Part shown: piece after piece, positions 1 through 7,361 of the stretch | Layout: every line of letters begins with the position of its first letter | Position numbering within the stretch: the stretch's first letter is position 1 | Assembly (NCBI GenBank): GCA_029987235.1 | Contig: DALTWF010000001.1 | Span: 1 to 64,000, forward strand | Direction of reading: 5' to 3' | DNA length: 64,000 bases | Source of the DNA: Methanocorpusculum sp. | GTDB taxonomy: Archaea > Halobacteriota > Methanomicrobia > Methanomicrobiales > Methanocorpusculaceae | The notes under the pieces: generated by a model | What the model was told of the DNA's origin: nothing | The model's input: the letters and a program-made list of their open reading frames with translations, nothing else | Database searches by the model: none | Translations under genes and position numbers: made by a program

Positions 1-55
1 AAGTAAAGTAAGAAGTAAAGTAAGAAGTAAAGTAAGAAGTAAAGTAAGAAGTAAA
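1..55. repeat. Tandem 12-bp repeat array, about 4.6 copies
   Basis: Four perfect copies of AAGTAAAGTAAG run head to tail from base 1, followed by a partial copy AAGTAAA. There are no spacers, so this is a simple tandem repeat and not a CRISPR. It touches the window edge and may extend to the left. Stop codons appear in the repeat, so it is not coding. It lies about 130 bases before the AlbA-domain gene. Confidence 0.9.
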
Positions 56-159
56 AAATCAATATTTTAGTTTTAATTTTAAATTTGAGTAATAAATTTC
101 CGTAATTTCCCCTCATCAGAAAGTTGTATTTTTATGAAACTTTCGGCACAAATTACATA

Positions 160-172
160 TCATTTAAATCAC
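160..172 (+). promoter_or_regulatory. Probable TATA box for the AlbA-domain gene
   Basis: The AT-rich element CATTTAAATC lies about 20-28 bases before the ATG at 189. This is the spacing expected for an archaeal box A on a leaderless or short-leader message. The region between the tandem repeat and this box is AT-rich with no further pattern seen. Confidence 0.4.
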
Positions 173-188
173 AAAATACTATAGTAAA

Positions 189-1580
189 ATGGACACCTAT
201 TCCCGACTCGTTGAAACCCTCATTTCAAAACCATATGAAGAAGAATGGTTTGACTTCAAAGTAAATAAATGGGATCCTCATGACCTGGGTCAATATATCT
301 CAGCCTTATCAAACGCTGCCGCAATGCTGCAGCGTGAAAAAGCCTATCTGATATGGGGAATTGAAAATAAAACACATGAACCGGTAGGAACAACCATAAA
401 CTATCAGAAAGATTACAATGGCGAACCCTGCCAGCACTATCTTGCCCGTCTGACTACACCGCATATTGAATTTACCTTTCATGAGACAACAGTACAAAAA
501 AAACGAATAGTAGTACTGGAAATACCGGCCGCTGCGAAAGTTCCGACAGAATTTGACGGAGTACGATACATCAGAATAGGATCAAGCAAAGTCAACGTCG
601 CAAAATACCCGGAACGCGAATCTGCACTCTTTGATATCCTGCGCAACGGAACCCCGACAATAACATCAACCGAATCCGAATACCAGGACCTCTCATTTGG
701 AAAACTATTCACCTATTATTCCGGTCGCGGAATCTCACTTCGCGAAGAAACATTCAAACAAAATCTCGGACTTCTGACAAAAAACAACAGATACAACATC
801 CTGGCACAACTATTATCAGATGACAACCGCATACCGATTCGCGTATCCATATTCCGGGGAAAAACAAAAGCATCCCCCCTGTTTTCCATAAAAGAATTTG
901 GCAACACCTGCCTCCTGAATTCACTTGAAAAAATCATTGAATACGGAGACGTCATTAACCTGATTCAGACAGACGAACGCAACCGCGTAGTTGAACGCAA
1001 AGACATATCACTTTTTGATACCAGTGCATTTTCCGAAGCAATAATCAATGCCTTTGTACACAACAAATGGCTTGACGGAAACGCACCAATGATAACAATT
1101 TACTGCGACCGCATCGAAATCCTGTCCCGCGGAACACTTGCACCAAAACAAACACGAGACGGATTTTACAACGGCGAATCCGTTCCGGTAAATCAGAAAT
1201 TATCAGACATATTCCTTCAGCTGCACATCAGCGAACGGTCCGGTCGCGGAGTACCAAAAATAGTATCCATATATGGAAGAGATGCATACGAGTTCAGAGA
1301 AAACTCTATTGTAGTTACATTACCGTTTAACAGAATCAACAGTGAAGATACCCCCTCATCACCATTAACAAAAGAACACAGAAAGGAAAAACTCAATAAA
1401 ACCCGGGAAAAAATACTGAAAGAACTCAGAAACAACCCGAATACTACCCAGCACACCCTTACAGCCAAAATCAAAATCAGTAAAAGCACAGTATACAAAA
1501 ATATCCGGTATCTTAAAGAAAACGGCTATATTGAAAGAATCGGCTCAGATAAAAACGGATACTGGAAGGTTATTGAATAA
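189..1580 (+). CDS. Schlafen/AlbA_2-domain ATP-binding protein with C-terminal winged helix
   Basis: A 463-aa protein. Residues 1-130 look like the AlbA_2 (Schlafen-like) domain, with the EWFDFK element near residue 19 and an RIGSSK element near residue 130. Residues about 275-385 resemble the GHKL-like ATP-binding domain common in these proteins, with INAFVHNKW and ISERSGRGVPKI. Residues 405-463 form a helix-turn-helix (LTAKIKISKSTVYKNI) and wing. Proteins of this layout are usually annotated as transcriptional regulators or ATP-dependent helicase-like proteins, and no precise role is established. They are often found in accessory or defence regions. No other defence gene is seen beside it, but the window starts here. 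The family call is firm; the function is open. Confidence 0.8.
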   Translation: MDTYSRLVETLISKPYEEEWFDFKVNKWDPHDLGQYISALSNAAAMLQREKAYLIWGIENKTHEPVGTTINYQKDYNGEPCQHYLARLTTPHIEFTFHETTVQKKRIVVLEIPAAAKVPTEFDGVRYIRIGSSKVNVAKYPERESALFDILRNGTPTITSTESEYQDLSFGKLFTYYSGRGISLREETFKQNLGLLTKNNRYNILAQLLSDDNRIPIRVSIFRGKTKASPLFSIKEFGNTCLLNSLEKIIEYGDVINLIQTDERNRVVERKDISLFDTSAFSEAIINAFVHNKWLDGNAPMITIYCDRIEILSRGTLAPKQTRDGFYNGESVPVNQKLSDIFLQLHISERSGRGVPKIVSIYGRDAYEFRENSIVVTLPFNRINSEDTPSSPLTKEHRKEKLNKTREKILKELRNNPNTTQHTLTAKIKISKSTVYKNIRYLKENGYIERIGSDKNGYWKVIE

Positions 1581-1624
1581 CCCGCATCAAAACCTATATC
1601 CCTCCCCGCACCAAACCACATACC

Positions 1625-2347
1625 ATGCGCATCATCACCTGGAACTGCAACGGACACTTCGCCGATAACTACCTCACCCTCATCAGACGCTACAACCCCG
1701 ACCTCCTCATCATCACCGAATGCGAAAACCCCCTCACCTCAAAAGACAAAACCTACCGCGACTTCGCCGGAAAAAACAACTACCAATGGACCGGACAATA
1801 CCAGAACAACGGCCTAGCCGTATTCTCCAAAAAAGCCATCACCCTCACCCCCTTAACCCTCCCCGCCGCCGGACACGAAAACATCCTTACCATAAACATC
1901 AACGGACAACTCGACCTCATCGCAGCCTGCCTGACAGACCCGAAAAACGACAACCTCATTGACTACCTCACCCTAAACGAACAAAACATCACCCCAAACA
2001 CCATAATCACCTGCGACCTGACACCAGCCCCCGCCCCTGACACAACCCCCACCCCCGACACAATCCCCTCCGTAAAAACCCCCATAGACATACTAACCCA
2101 CCTCCAAACCAAAGCCCTCACCTCAGCCTACCACCACTACACAAACCAGGAACCCGGAAAAGAAACCATACCCACCTGCTACCTCAACCGCGACCTCACC
2201 AGACCCCTCCACACAGACTACATCTTCCTCGCACCCGACCGCCTCAAATGGCTCGAAATCGGCCGCACCTCCGAATGGATAAACAAAACAAACCCACACG
2301 GCTCAGACCACCTCCCCCTCGTAATAGACATAGACACAGAACAATAA
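1625..2347 (+). CDS. Endonuclease/exonuclease/phosphatase (EEP) family protein
   Basis: A 240-aa protein beginning MRIITWNCNG, the EEP/exonuclease III signature in which the Asn binds metal. It continues with PDLLIITECEN (metal-binding Glu) and ends with GSDHLPLVIDID (the SDHxPL motif with catalytic Asp and His). A Pro/Thr-rich insert sits at about residues 139-153. It is shorter than ExoIII (about 260) and its substrate cannot be told: DNA nuclease, phosphodiesterase or phosphatase are all possible. It starts 44 bases after the AlbA-domain gene on the same strand and is probably cotranscribed with it. Wobble positions are extremely C-rich, part of a wider strand skew in this region. Confidence 0.8.
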   Translation: MRIITWNCNGHFADNYLTLIRRYNPDLLIITECENPLTSKDKTYRDFAGKNNYQWTGQYQNNGLAVFSKKAITLTPLTLPAAGHENILTININGQLDLIAACLTDPKNDNLIDYLTLNEQNITPNTIITCDLTPAPAPDTTPTPDTIPSVKTPIDILTHLQTKALTSAYHHYTNQEPGKETIPTCYLNRDLTRPLHTDYIFLAPDRLKWLEIGRTSEWINKTNPHGSDHLPLVIDIDTEQ

Positions 2348-2605
2348 ACAAAAAACCGGCGTTGCGCATACATTAACAAATCAGCAAAACTATACACCCT
2401 CTTTCTATGGGTGAGATAGATGAACCGCACTGAGAACCAAGTCAACCTTTTTTTTTCAAAAATAAGACGGGAGAATTATTACCAATCATCATACTGCAGA
2501 AAATAGGAAAGAACATATCCCCACCACCCCAAAAAACCTCACCCACCCAATTCACCGCAAAAAACAGACAACCCCCCGAAAAAAAAAGAAAAAACCGTGA
2601 CCCCC
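2348..2605. other. Convergent intergenic region with T-run terminators
   Basis: These 258 bases lie between two genes that converge. A run of nine T at 2448-2456 could end plus-strand transcription. An A-rich run at 2579-2595 reads as long T-runs on the minus strand just after the biotin ligase stop and fits an archaeal terminator. The plus strand is strikingly poor in G. No convincing gene was found: a 28-codon frame from 2420 runs through the T-run and was not accepted. Confidence 0.5.
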
Positions 2606-3592
2606 TCAGATTAACGAACAATCACCCGTAATCACCCGCTCAACCTCCCCCTCATCCGTCCTCACCAAAAGCGCCCCATCATCATCAATACCGATAGCCT
2701 CCCCATCAAAACTTGCACGAAGCGTCCGAATCCGCACCCGACGATGCAGCGTATGAGAAAGACTCCTCCACTCATGCAGCAGCGCATCCGCCTCATCCAT
2801 TAAAATCATATTATACCGCCGCTCAAACTCCTTTAAGAAATGCGCAAAAAACTGCGCCCGCTCAACCTCATACCCCAGTTCATCCGAAATCGACGTCACC
2901 ACATCAGACATCCCCGGCATCACCCGCTCCACAGCAATATTCACATCAACCCCCACACTCAACAGACAATACCGGATCATATCCCCAAGCGTAGAAATCT
3001 CCAGCGACGTACCCGCAACCTTCTTATCACCGATATACACATCATTCGGCCAGTGAATCAACGCAGAAAGCCCGAAATCATTACGAATCGCCCTCGCAAG
3101 CCCGAGAGCCGCAGCCACCATAATTAAAAACGCCTGATCCACACACACCTTCGGCTTTAACACAATCGTCGACCATATACCCCCCTCCGGACTCTCCCAC
3201 ATACGATGCATCCGCCCCGACCCCCCCGTCTGATGCTCCGCAACAAGAACCGTACCCGACTGAACCTCACACCCCACCTCACTCATCAACTGACGCGCAA
3301 GCGTATTCGTCGACATCACCTGCGAAAAATGATGCATATCAAACCCTATCTCCCTCGTCTCAAGAAACCGCTTAATCTCATACGGAAGAAGCAGCCACGA
3401 CCTTTTTTTCAACACATACCCCGTCTTCGGCGACGCATCAATAACATACCCCATCTCGCGCAAAAGATTCACATACTTCCACACCGTCGTGCGCGACACA
3501 CCAAGCCGCTCACTAATCACATTTCCGCCGACCGGATTACCCATTCCCGCCTCATCCAGAATCCGAAGCAGGTCAAATATCGTATTAGTCAT
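2606..3592 (-). CDS. birA: Biotin--[carboxylase] ligase with N-terminal HTH (BirA type)
   Basis: A 328-aa protein. Residues about 1-60 are a winged helix (VSRTTVWKYVNLLREMGY), as in bifunctional BirA repressors. The ligase domain follows, with GGSGRMHRMW (biotinyl-AMP loop), HWPNDVYIGDKKVAG (conserved WPND and the Lys of KVAG) and a C-terminal SH3-like domain at about 285-328. The usual GRGRxGR loop is altered to GSGRMHR: the central Arg is kept, but the first Arg and a Gly are lost. The gene is divergent from pycB, the only recognised biotin-carrier substrate here, so it probably modifies PycB and may repress pycBA. A second ligase without the HTH and with a canonical loop lies at 62345-63085. 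Confidence 0.88.
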   Translation of the reverse strand: MTNTIFDLLRILDEAGMGNPVGGNVISERLGVSRTTVWKYVNLLREMGYVIDASPKTGYVLKKRSWLLLPYEIKRFLETREIGFDMHHFSQVMSTNTLARQLMSEVGCEVQSGTVLVAEHQTGGSGRMHRMWESPEGGIWSTIVLKPKVCVDQAFLIMVAAALGLARAIRNDFGLSALIHWPNDVYIGDKKVAGTSLEISTLGDMIRYCLLSVGVDVNIAVERVMPGMSDVVTSISDELGYEVERAQFFAHFLKEFERRYNMILMDEADALLHEWRSLSHTLHRRVRIRTLRASFDGEAIGIDDDGALLVRTDEGEVERVITGDCSLI

Positions 3593-3745
3593 GAATTTGC
3601 AGACTCCTGAATAAATAAATAGAGATGTTTATGCTATGAAAGTTGAATAATATTTCGGCAGAGTACCCGTACACATAAGACTACTTTTTTAACCTCACAA
3701 TCTAAATATTAACTGATTATAGAACTCTGAACAAGGAGTTGGAAC
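3593..3745. promoter_or_regulatory. Divergent birA / pycBA promoter region
   Basis: For birA (minus strand) an ATTTATTTAT box lies at about 3611-3620 with a CAGGAG ribosome site. For pycB a TAAATATT box lies at about 3703-3710, and the ribosome site AAGGAG at 3733-3738 is 7 bases before the ATG. A BirA-type operator would be expected here, but no long clear inverted repeat was seen. Confidence 0.5.
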
Positions 3746-5473
3746 ATGACAAAACTCAATATCACCGATACAACCCTCCGTGACGCACACCAGTCCCTCG
3801 CAGCAACGAGAATGCGCACGGAAGACATGGCAGGATTAGCGGCAGAAATGGAAAAATGCGGATTCTGGTCCGTAGAAGCCTGGGGCGGCGCAACATTTGA
3901 TTCATGCATCAGATACCTAAACGACGACCCCTGGCAGAGACTGCGCGATTTAAAAACCATCTTCAAAAAGACCCCCATCCAGATGCTCCTGCGCGGACAA
4001 AACCTCGTCGGCTACCGCCACTACCCCGACGACGTAGTCGACCGCTTCGTCACCACCGCAGCCGAAAACGGCGTAGACGTATTCAGAATCTTTGACGCCC
4101 TAAACGACATCAGAAACATGCAGCGCTCAATCAAAGCCGTCCAGGACTGCGGAAAACACGTACAGGGCACAATATCATATACAACCAGCCCCGTCCACAC
4201 CATAGACGCCTACGTAAAACAGGCAGAAGAACTCTACAGCCTCGGCTCAAACTCCATCTGCATCAAAGACATGGCCGGCCTTATAATGCCCGACGCCGCC
4301 AAAAAACTCATCACCGGCATCAAAGCAAAAATCGACATCCCCGTCGGCCTCCACACCCACTCCACCTCCGGAATCGCTCCGATGAGCTACCAGGCAGCAA
4401 TCGAAGCAGGAGTAGACATCCTCGACACCGCAATGTCACCCTTTGCCGGCGGAACCTCCCAGCCCGCAACCGAAAGCATAGTCGCATCCTTAGTAGGAAC
4501 ACCGCGCGACACAGGACTCTCCCTAAACACCCTCCGCAACGTAAAACAGGCAGCCCTTACCGTCCGCAACAAATACGACACCCTGATAAACCCCATCTCC
4601 CTCAGAATCGATGCCGACGTCCTCACCTACCAGCTCCCCGGCGGCATGATCTCAAACCTCGTCTCCCAACTCAAAGAACAAAACGCCCTCGAACGACTCG
4701 ACGAAGTCCTCCTTGAAATCCCCAAAGTCAGAAAAGATTTAGGCTACCCGCCCCTTGTCACCCCCACCTCCCAGATAGTAGGCACCCAGTCCGTCTTAAA
4801 CGTCCTAATGGGCGGCCGCTACAAAACCATAACCAACGAAGTCCGCGACTACGTCAAAGGCCTCTACGGAAAAAGCCCCGCACCCCTCACCGATGCAATA
4901 ATCAAACTCATCATCGGCGACGAACCCCGCGTAACCTGCAGACCGGCAGACACACTTGAGCCGATTTACGACAAAATGAAAGCCGATGCACAGGCACAGG
5001 GACTTGTAAAGAAAGAAGAAGACGTCCTCACCTACATCCTCTACCCCGCAATCGCCCCCGCATTCCTCAAAGGCGAAGCAAAACCCGAAATTATCCCCGA
5101 AAAAGCAAAAGAAACACCCGCCCCGACAGATTTAGACATCCCCCGTTCCATGGAAGTTGAAGTCGACGGCGAAATATACAACGTCAGAATCATCTCCGTA
5201 GAAGGCGAAACCTTTGCCGGCGATGAAGAAGGAGAAAGCGCAAGACACCGCGGAGATGTACCGGGCGGCGTAAAAAGCAGCATCCAGGGCATGGTCCTTG
5301 ACATCAAAGTCCACCCCGGCCAGAAAGTCTCCGCAGGCGACACCCTACTGGTTCTTGAAGCAATGAAAATGGAAAACCCCGTAATAAGCCCGGTTGACGG
5401 AACCGTTATTGATGTATTCGTAGAAAACGGCGCCGTAGTACAAAGCGGCGACGTTTTAGTGGTGGTGAAATGA
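3746..5473 (+). CDS. pycB: Pyruvate carboxylase subunit B (carboxyltransferase + biotin carrier)
   Basis: A 575-aa protein that moves the carboxyl group from biotin to pyruvate, giving oxaloacetate. Residues 1-270 are the HMGL-like TIM barrel, with TDTTLRDAHQS (metal-binding Asp), ICIKDMAGL (carboxylated-Lys-type motif) and HTHSTSG (metal-binding His). Residues about 280-450 are the PYC/OADA conserved domain. An acidic linker leads to the biotinyl domain (about 505-575), with the biotin Lys at 541 in EAMKMEN. Oxaloacetate decarboxylase alpha has the same layout, but pairing with a separate biotin carboxylase gene (pycA) and the absence of membrane OadB nearby point to pyruvate carboxylase. 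In methanogens this supplies oxaloacetate for the incomplete reductive TCA path. Codons are very C-rich at the third position. Confidence 0.95.
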   Translation: MTKLNITDTTLRDAHQSLAATRMRTEDMAGLAAEMEKCGFWSVEAWGGATFDSCIRYLNDDPWQRLRDLKTIFKKTPIQMLLRGQNLVGYRHYPDDVVDRFVTTAAENGVDVFRIFDALNDIRNMQRSIKAVQDCGKHVQGTISYTTSPVHTIDAYVKQAEELYSLGSNSICIKDMAGLIMPDAAKKLITGIKAKIDIPVGLHTHSTSGIAPMSYQAAIEAGVDILDTAMSPFAGGTSQPATESIVASLVGTPRDTGLSLNTLRNVKQAALTVRNKYDTLINPISLRIDADVLTYQLPGGMISNLVSQLKEQNALERLDEVLLEIPKVRKDLGYPPLVTPTSQIVGTQSVLNVLMGGRYKTITNEVRDYVKGLYGKSPAPLTDAIIKLIIGDEPRVTCRPADTLEPIYDKMKADAQAQGLVKKEEDVLTYILYPAIAPAFLKGEAKPEIIPEKAKETPAPTDLDIPRSMEVEVDGEIYNVRIISVEGETFAGDEEGESARHRGDVPGGVKSSIQGMVLDIKVHPGQKVSAGDTLLVLEAMKMENPVISPVDGTVIDVFVENGAVVQSGDVLVVVK

Positions 5474-6966
5474 GCAAAAGCGAATACTTTGACAAAGTAT
5501 TAATCGCCAACCGCGGAGAAATCGCCATCCGCGTCATGCGCGCCTGCCGTGAAATGGGCATACAGACCGTCGCAGTCTACTCCGATGCAGACGAAAACGC
5601 CCTGCATGTCAAATACGCCGACGAAGCATTCAACATCGGCCCCGCCCACCCGACCAAAAGCTACCTCAACATGGACAGAATCATCGAAGTAGCTGAAATG
5701 GCAGGAGCAGACGCAATTCACCCGGGATACGGATTCCTTGCAGAACGCGCCGAATTTTCCGATGCAGTGAAAAAAGCAGGCCTTACCTTTATCGGCCCGT
5801 CCGGAAAGACCATGCGCATGATGGGCTCCAAACTCGAATCCAAACAGGCAATGCACGACGCAGGAGTCCCGGTTTTACCCTGGACACAGTCCACCGACCA
5901 TGAAGAAGCAAAAGCATTTGCCGAATCCATCGGCTATCCGGTAATTGTAAAAGCATCGGCCGGCGGAGGCGGAATCGGTATGACTGTTGTAAACAACGAA
6001 GCCGAACTCGATGAGGCAATCGCCAAATCCCAGCGTACCGCGGCCTCTGCATTCGGGGACCCGACGGTTTTCATTGAAAAATATCTTGCCCAGCCGCGCC
6101 ATATCGAGGTGCAGGTCTTTGCGGACCGCAAAGGCGACGCAGTCCATCTTTACGAAAGAGACTGTTCCATTCAGCGTCGTCACCAGAAACTTATCGAAGA
6201 AGCCCCGTGTCCGATTATGACGCCCGAACTGCGCGAACGCATGACACAGTCTGCAATTACGGTCGCAAAAACCTGCGGATACGAAAACGCAGGCACGGTT
6301 GAGTTCCTTTACGACAACGGCAATTACTATTTCATGGAAATGAACACCCGTCTGCAGGTCGAACACACGGTAACCGAGCTGATTACCGGTCTGGACATGG
6401 TCAGAATGCAGATTCAGGTCGCAGCAGGCGAGCCCCTGCCGTATAAGCAGGAGGAAATCACCTGCCGCGGACATGCAATTGAGTGCCGTATCAATGCAGA
6501 AGACCCGTCAAACGATTTCCAGTCCAATACAGGCAAGATTACGCGCTACCGCTCGCCGGGAGGTCCGGGCATCAGAATTGATTCATGCATCCATGCGGGC
6601 TATTCCATTCCGCCGCATTATGATTCGATGATTGCAAAACTCTGCGCATGCGCAATGACGCGTGATGAAGCAATCGCCCGCATGCGCCGTGCGATTAACG
6701 AATACGTCATTATCGGCGTCAAAACAACGCTGCCGCTGCATTATGCGGTGATGAACAATCCGGATTTCATTGCAGGAAACGTCCACACGCATTTCCTTTC
6801 CGACCCGGATATCACCGGTTCTCTTTCGCAGTACATGCGCGAGAGCGAAACCCGTATGAATCAGCTCGGCGATCCGTTAAAGCAGGGCAAGCAGAAGACT
6901 GTAGCGGTAACGGTTGCGGTTAATGCGTATATGGCGGCTTTAGCGAAAAAGAACGCCGGAAAATAA
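5470..6966 (+). CDS. pycA: Pyruvate carboxylase subunit A (biotin carboxylase)
   Basis: A 498-aa ATP-grasp biotin carboxylase that carboxylates the biotin on PycB using bicarbonate and ATP. Visible motifs are the N-terminal domain LIANRGEIAIRVMRACREMG, the Gly-rich ATP loop KASAGGGGIGM near residue 160, RDCSIQRRHQK, and the active-site EMNTRLQVEHTVTE. The length is typical. Its ATG overlaps the pycB stop by four bases, so translation is probably coupled. Codon use changes within the gene: the first part continues the C-ending style of pycB, while the part from about 6.0 kb uses CCG, GTC and ATT like the downstream genome. A T-run at 6976-6981 follows the stop. Confidence 0.96.
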   Translation: MSKSEYFDKVLIANRGEIAIRVMRACREMGIQTVAVYSDADENALHVKYADEAFNIGPAHPTKSYLNMDRIIEVAEMAGADAIHPGYGFLAERAEFSDAVKKAGLTFIGPSGKTMRMMGSKLESKQAMHDAGVPVLPWTQSTDHEEAKAFAESIGYPVIVKASAGGGGIGMTVVNNEAELDEAIAKSQRTAASAFGDPTVFIEKYLAQPRHIEVQVFADRKGDAVHLYERDCSIQRRHQKLIEEAPCPIMTPELRERMTQSAITVAKTCGYENAGTVEFLYDNGNYYFMEMNTRLQVEHTVTELITGLDMVRMQIQVAAGEPLPYKQEEITCRGHAIECRINAEDPSNDFQSNTGKITRYRSPGGPGIRIDSCIHAGYSIPPHYDSMIAKLCACAMTRDEAIARMRRAINEYVIIGVKTTLPLHYAVMNNPDFIAGNVHTHFLSDPDITGSLSQYMRESETRMNQLGDPLKQGKQKTVAVTVAVNAYMAALAKKNAGK

Positions 6967-7019
6967 TCTCTTTCTTTTTTTAGTAATTTCACAAAACAGT
7001 TTTTCCGAAGGAAGCAAAA

Positions 7020-7070
7020 CCGGGTATGCATCTTTAACAGAGTAGCTCCGCGCCACAGCTGCATACCCGG
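7020..7070. other. Long perfect-stem hairpin downstream of pycA
   Basis: Bases 7020-7030 (CCGGGTATGCA) pair perfectly with 7060-7070, giving an 11-bp GC-rich stem around a 29-base loop. On the minus strand a TATA-like run (GCGTATAGTATAG, about 7105-7117) lies roughly 35-45 bases upstream of the stem, so a short minus-strand RNA is possible. On the plus strand it could be a 3' processing or stability element. It does not carry the C/D boxes of archaeal guide RNAs. Identity unknown. Confidence 0.5.
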
Positions 7071-7152
7071 GGAAACTCAGGGTGTTCGGGCCTGCGTTTC
7101 TCTACTATACTATACGCATGCCAAGTATATATACTTTGTCGAGTGTGATTTC

Positions 7153-7169
7153 GTTTATCGCCGATAAAC
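7153..7169. promoter_or_regulatory. Perfect inverted repeat GTTTATC-GCC-GATAAAC
   Basis: A 7-bp perfect inverted repeat with a 3-base spacer lies just downstream of a strong TATA-like box (GTATATATAC, about 7134-7134+10) and about 90 bases before tRNA-Met. The size suits a dimeric repressor site or a small hairpin. No linked regulator is recognised. Confidence 0.4.
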
Positions 7170-7259
7170 ACATGCCGGCACGGGAGTCTCATGCCGCAAC
7201 ATATATATTTTCATACATCCTCTTTATTATGCACATTTGCGTAAGGCAGATGTATTCAG

Positions 7260-7333
7260 GCTGCGCTGGCCTAGCTGGTTAGGGCGCAAGACTCATAATC
7301 TTGAGGTCGGGGGTTCGGATCCCTCGCGCAGCA
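7260..7333 (+). tRNA. tRNA-Met (anticodon CAU)
   Basis: A 74-base cloverleaf. The acceptor GCTGCGC pairs perfectly with GCGCAGC, the discriminator is A, and no CCA is encoded. The D arm has the loop element AGCTGGTTA. The anticodon stem is CAAGA/TCTTG around loop CTCATAA, giving anticodon CAT. The variable region is AGGTC, and the T arm GGGGG-TTCGGAT-CCCTC has one G-T pair. The anticodon stem lacks the run of G-C pairs of an initiator tRNA, so elongator Met is the better call. A tRNA-Ile2 carrying a modified CAU anticodon cannot be fully ruled out by eye. No intron. TATA-like elements lie at about 7200-7210 and 7222-7230. Confidence 0.93.
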
Positions 7334-7361
7334 CTTTTCTTTCGCGTCTGGTTCCCTCAAA

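Noticed and set aside
1..55. CRISPR array
   Set aside because: Repeat unit is 12 bp and the copies are contiguous, with no spacers.
2420..2506. 28-codon frame after a GGTGAG site
   Set aside because: It runs through a nine-T terminator-like tract, and the product has no family resemblance.
4387..4626. Antisense frames inside pycB, hppA and ribosomal genes
   Set aside because: They are shadows of strongly conserved proteins, favoured by codon composition, with no promoter or ribosome site.
3746..5473. Oxaloacetate decarboxylase alpha subunit
   Set aside because: It pairs with a biotin carboxylase gene and has no membrane decarboxylase subunits nearby; pyruvate carboxylase fits better.
7020..7070. 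C/D-box or H/ACA guide RNA
   Set aside because: No C/D box pair and no ACA box in the right place next to the stem.
7260..7333. Initiator tRNA-Met
   Set aside because: The anticodon stem CAAGA/TCTTG lacks the G-C run characteristic of initiator tRNAs.
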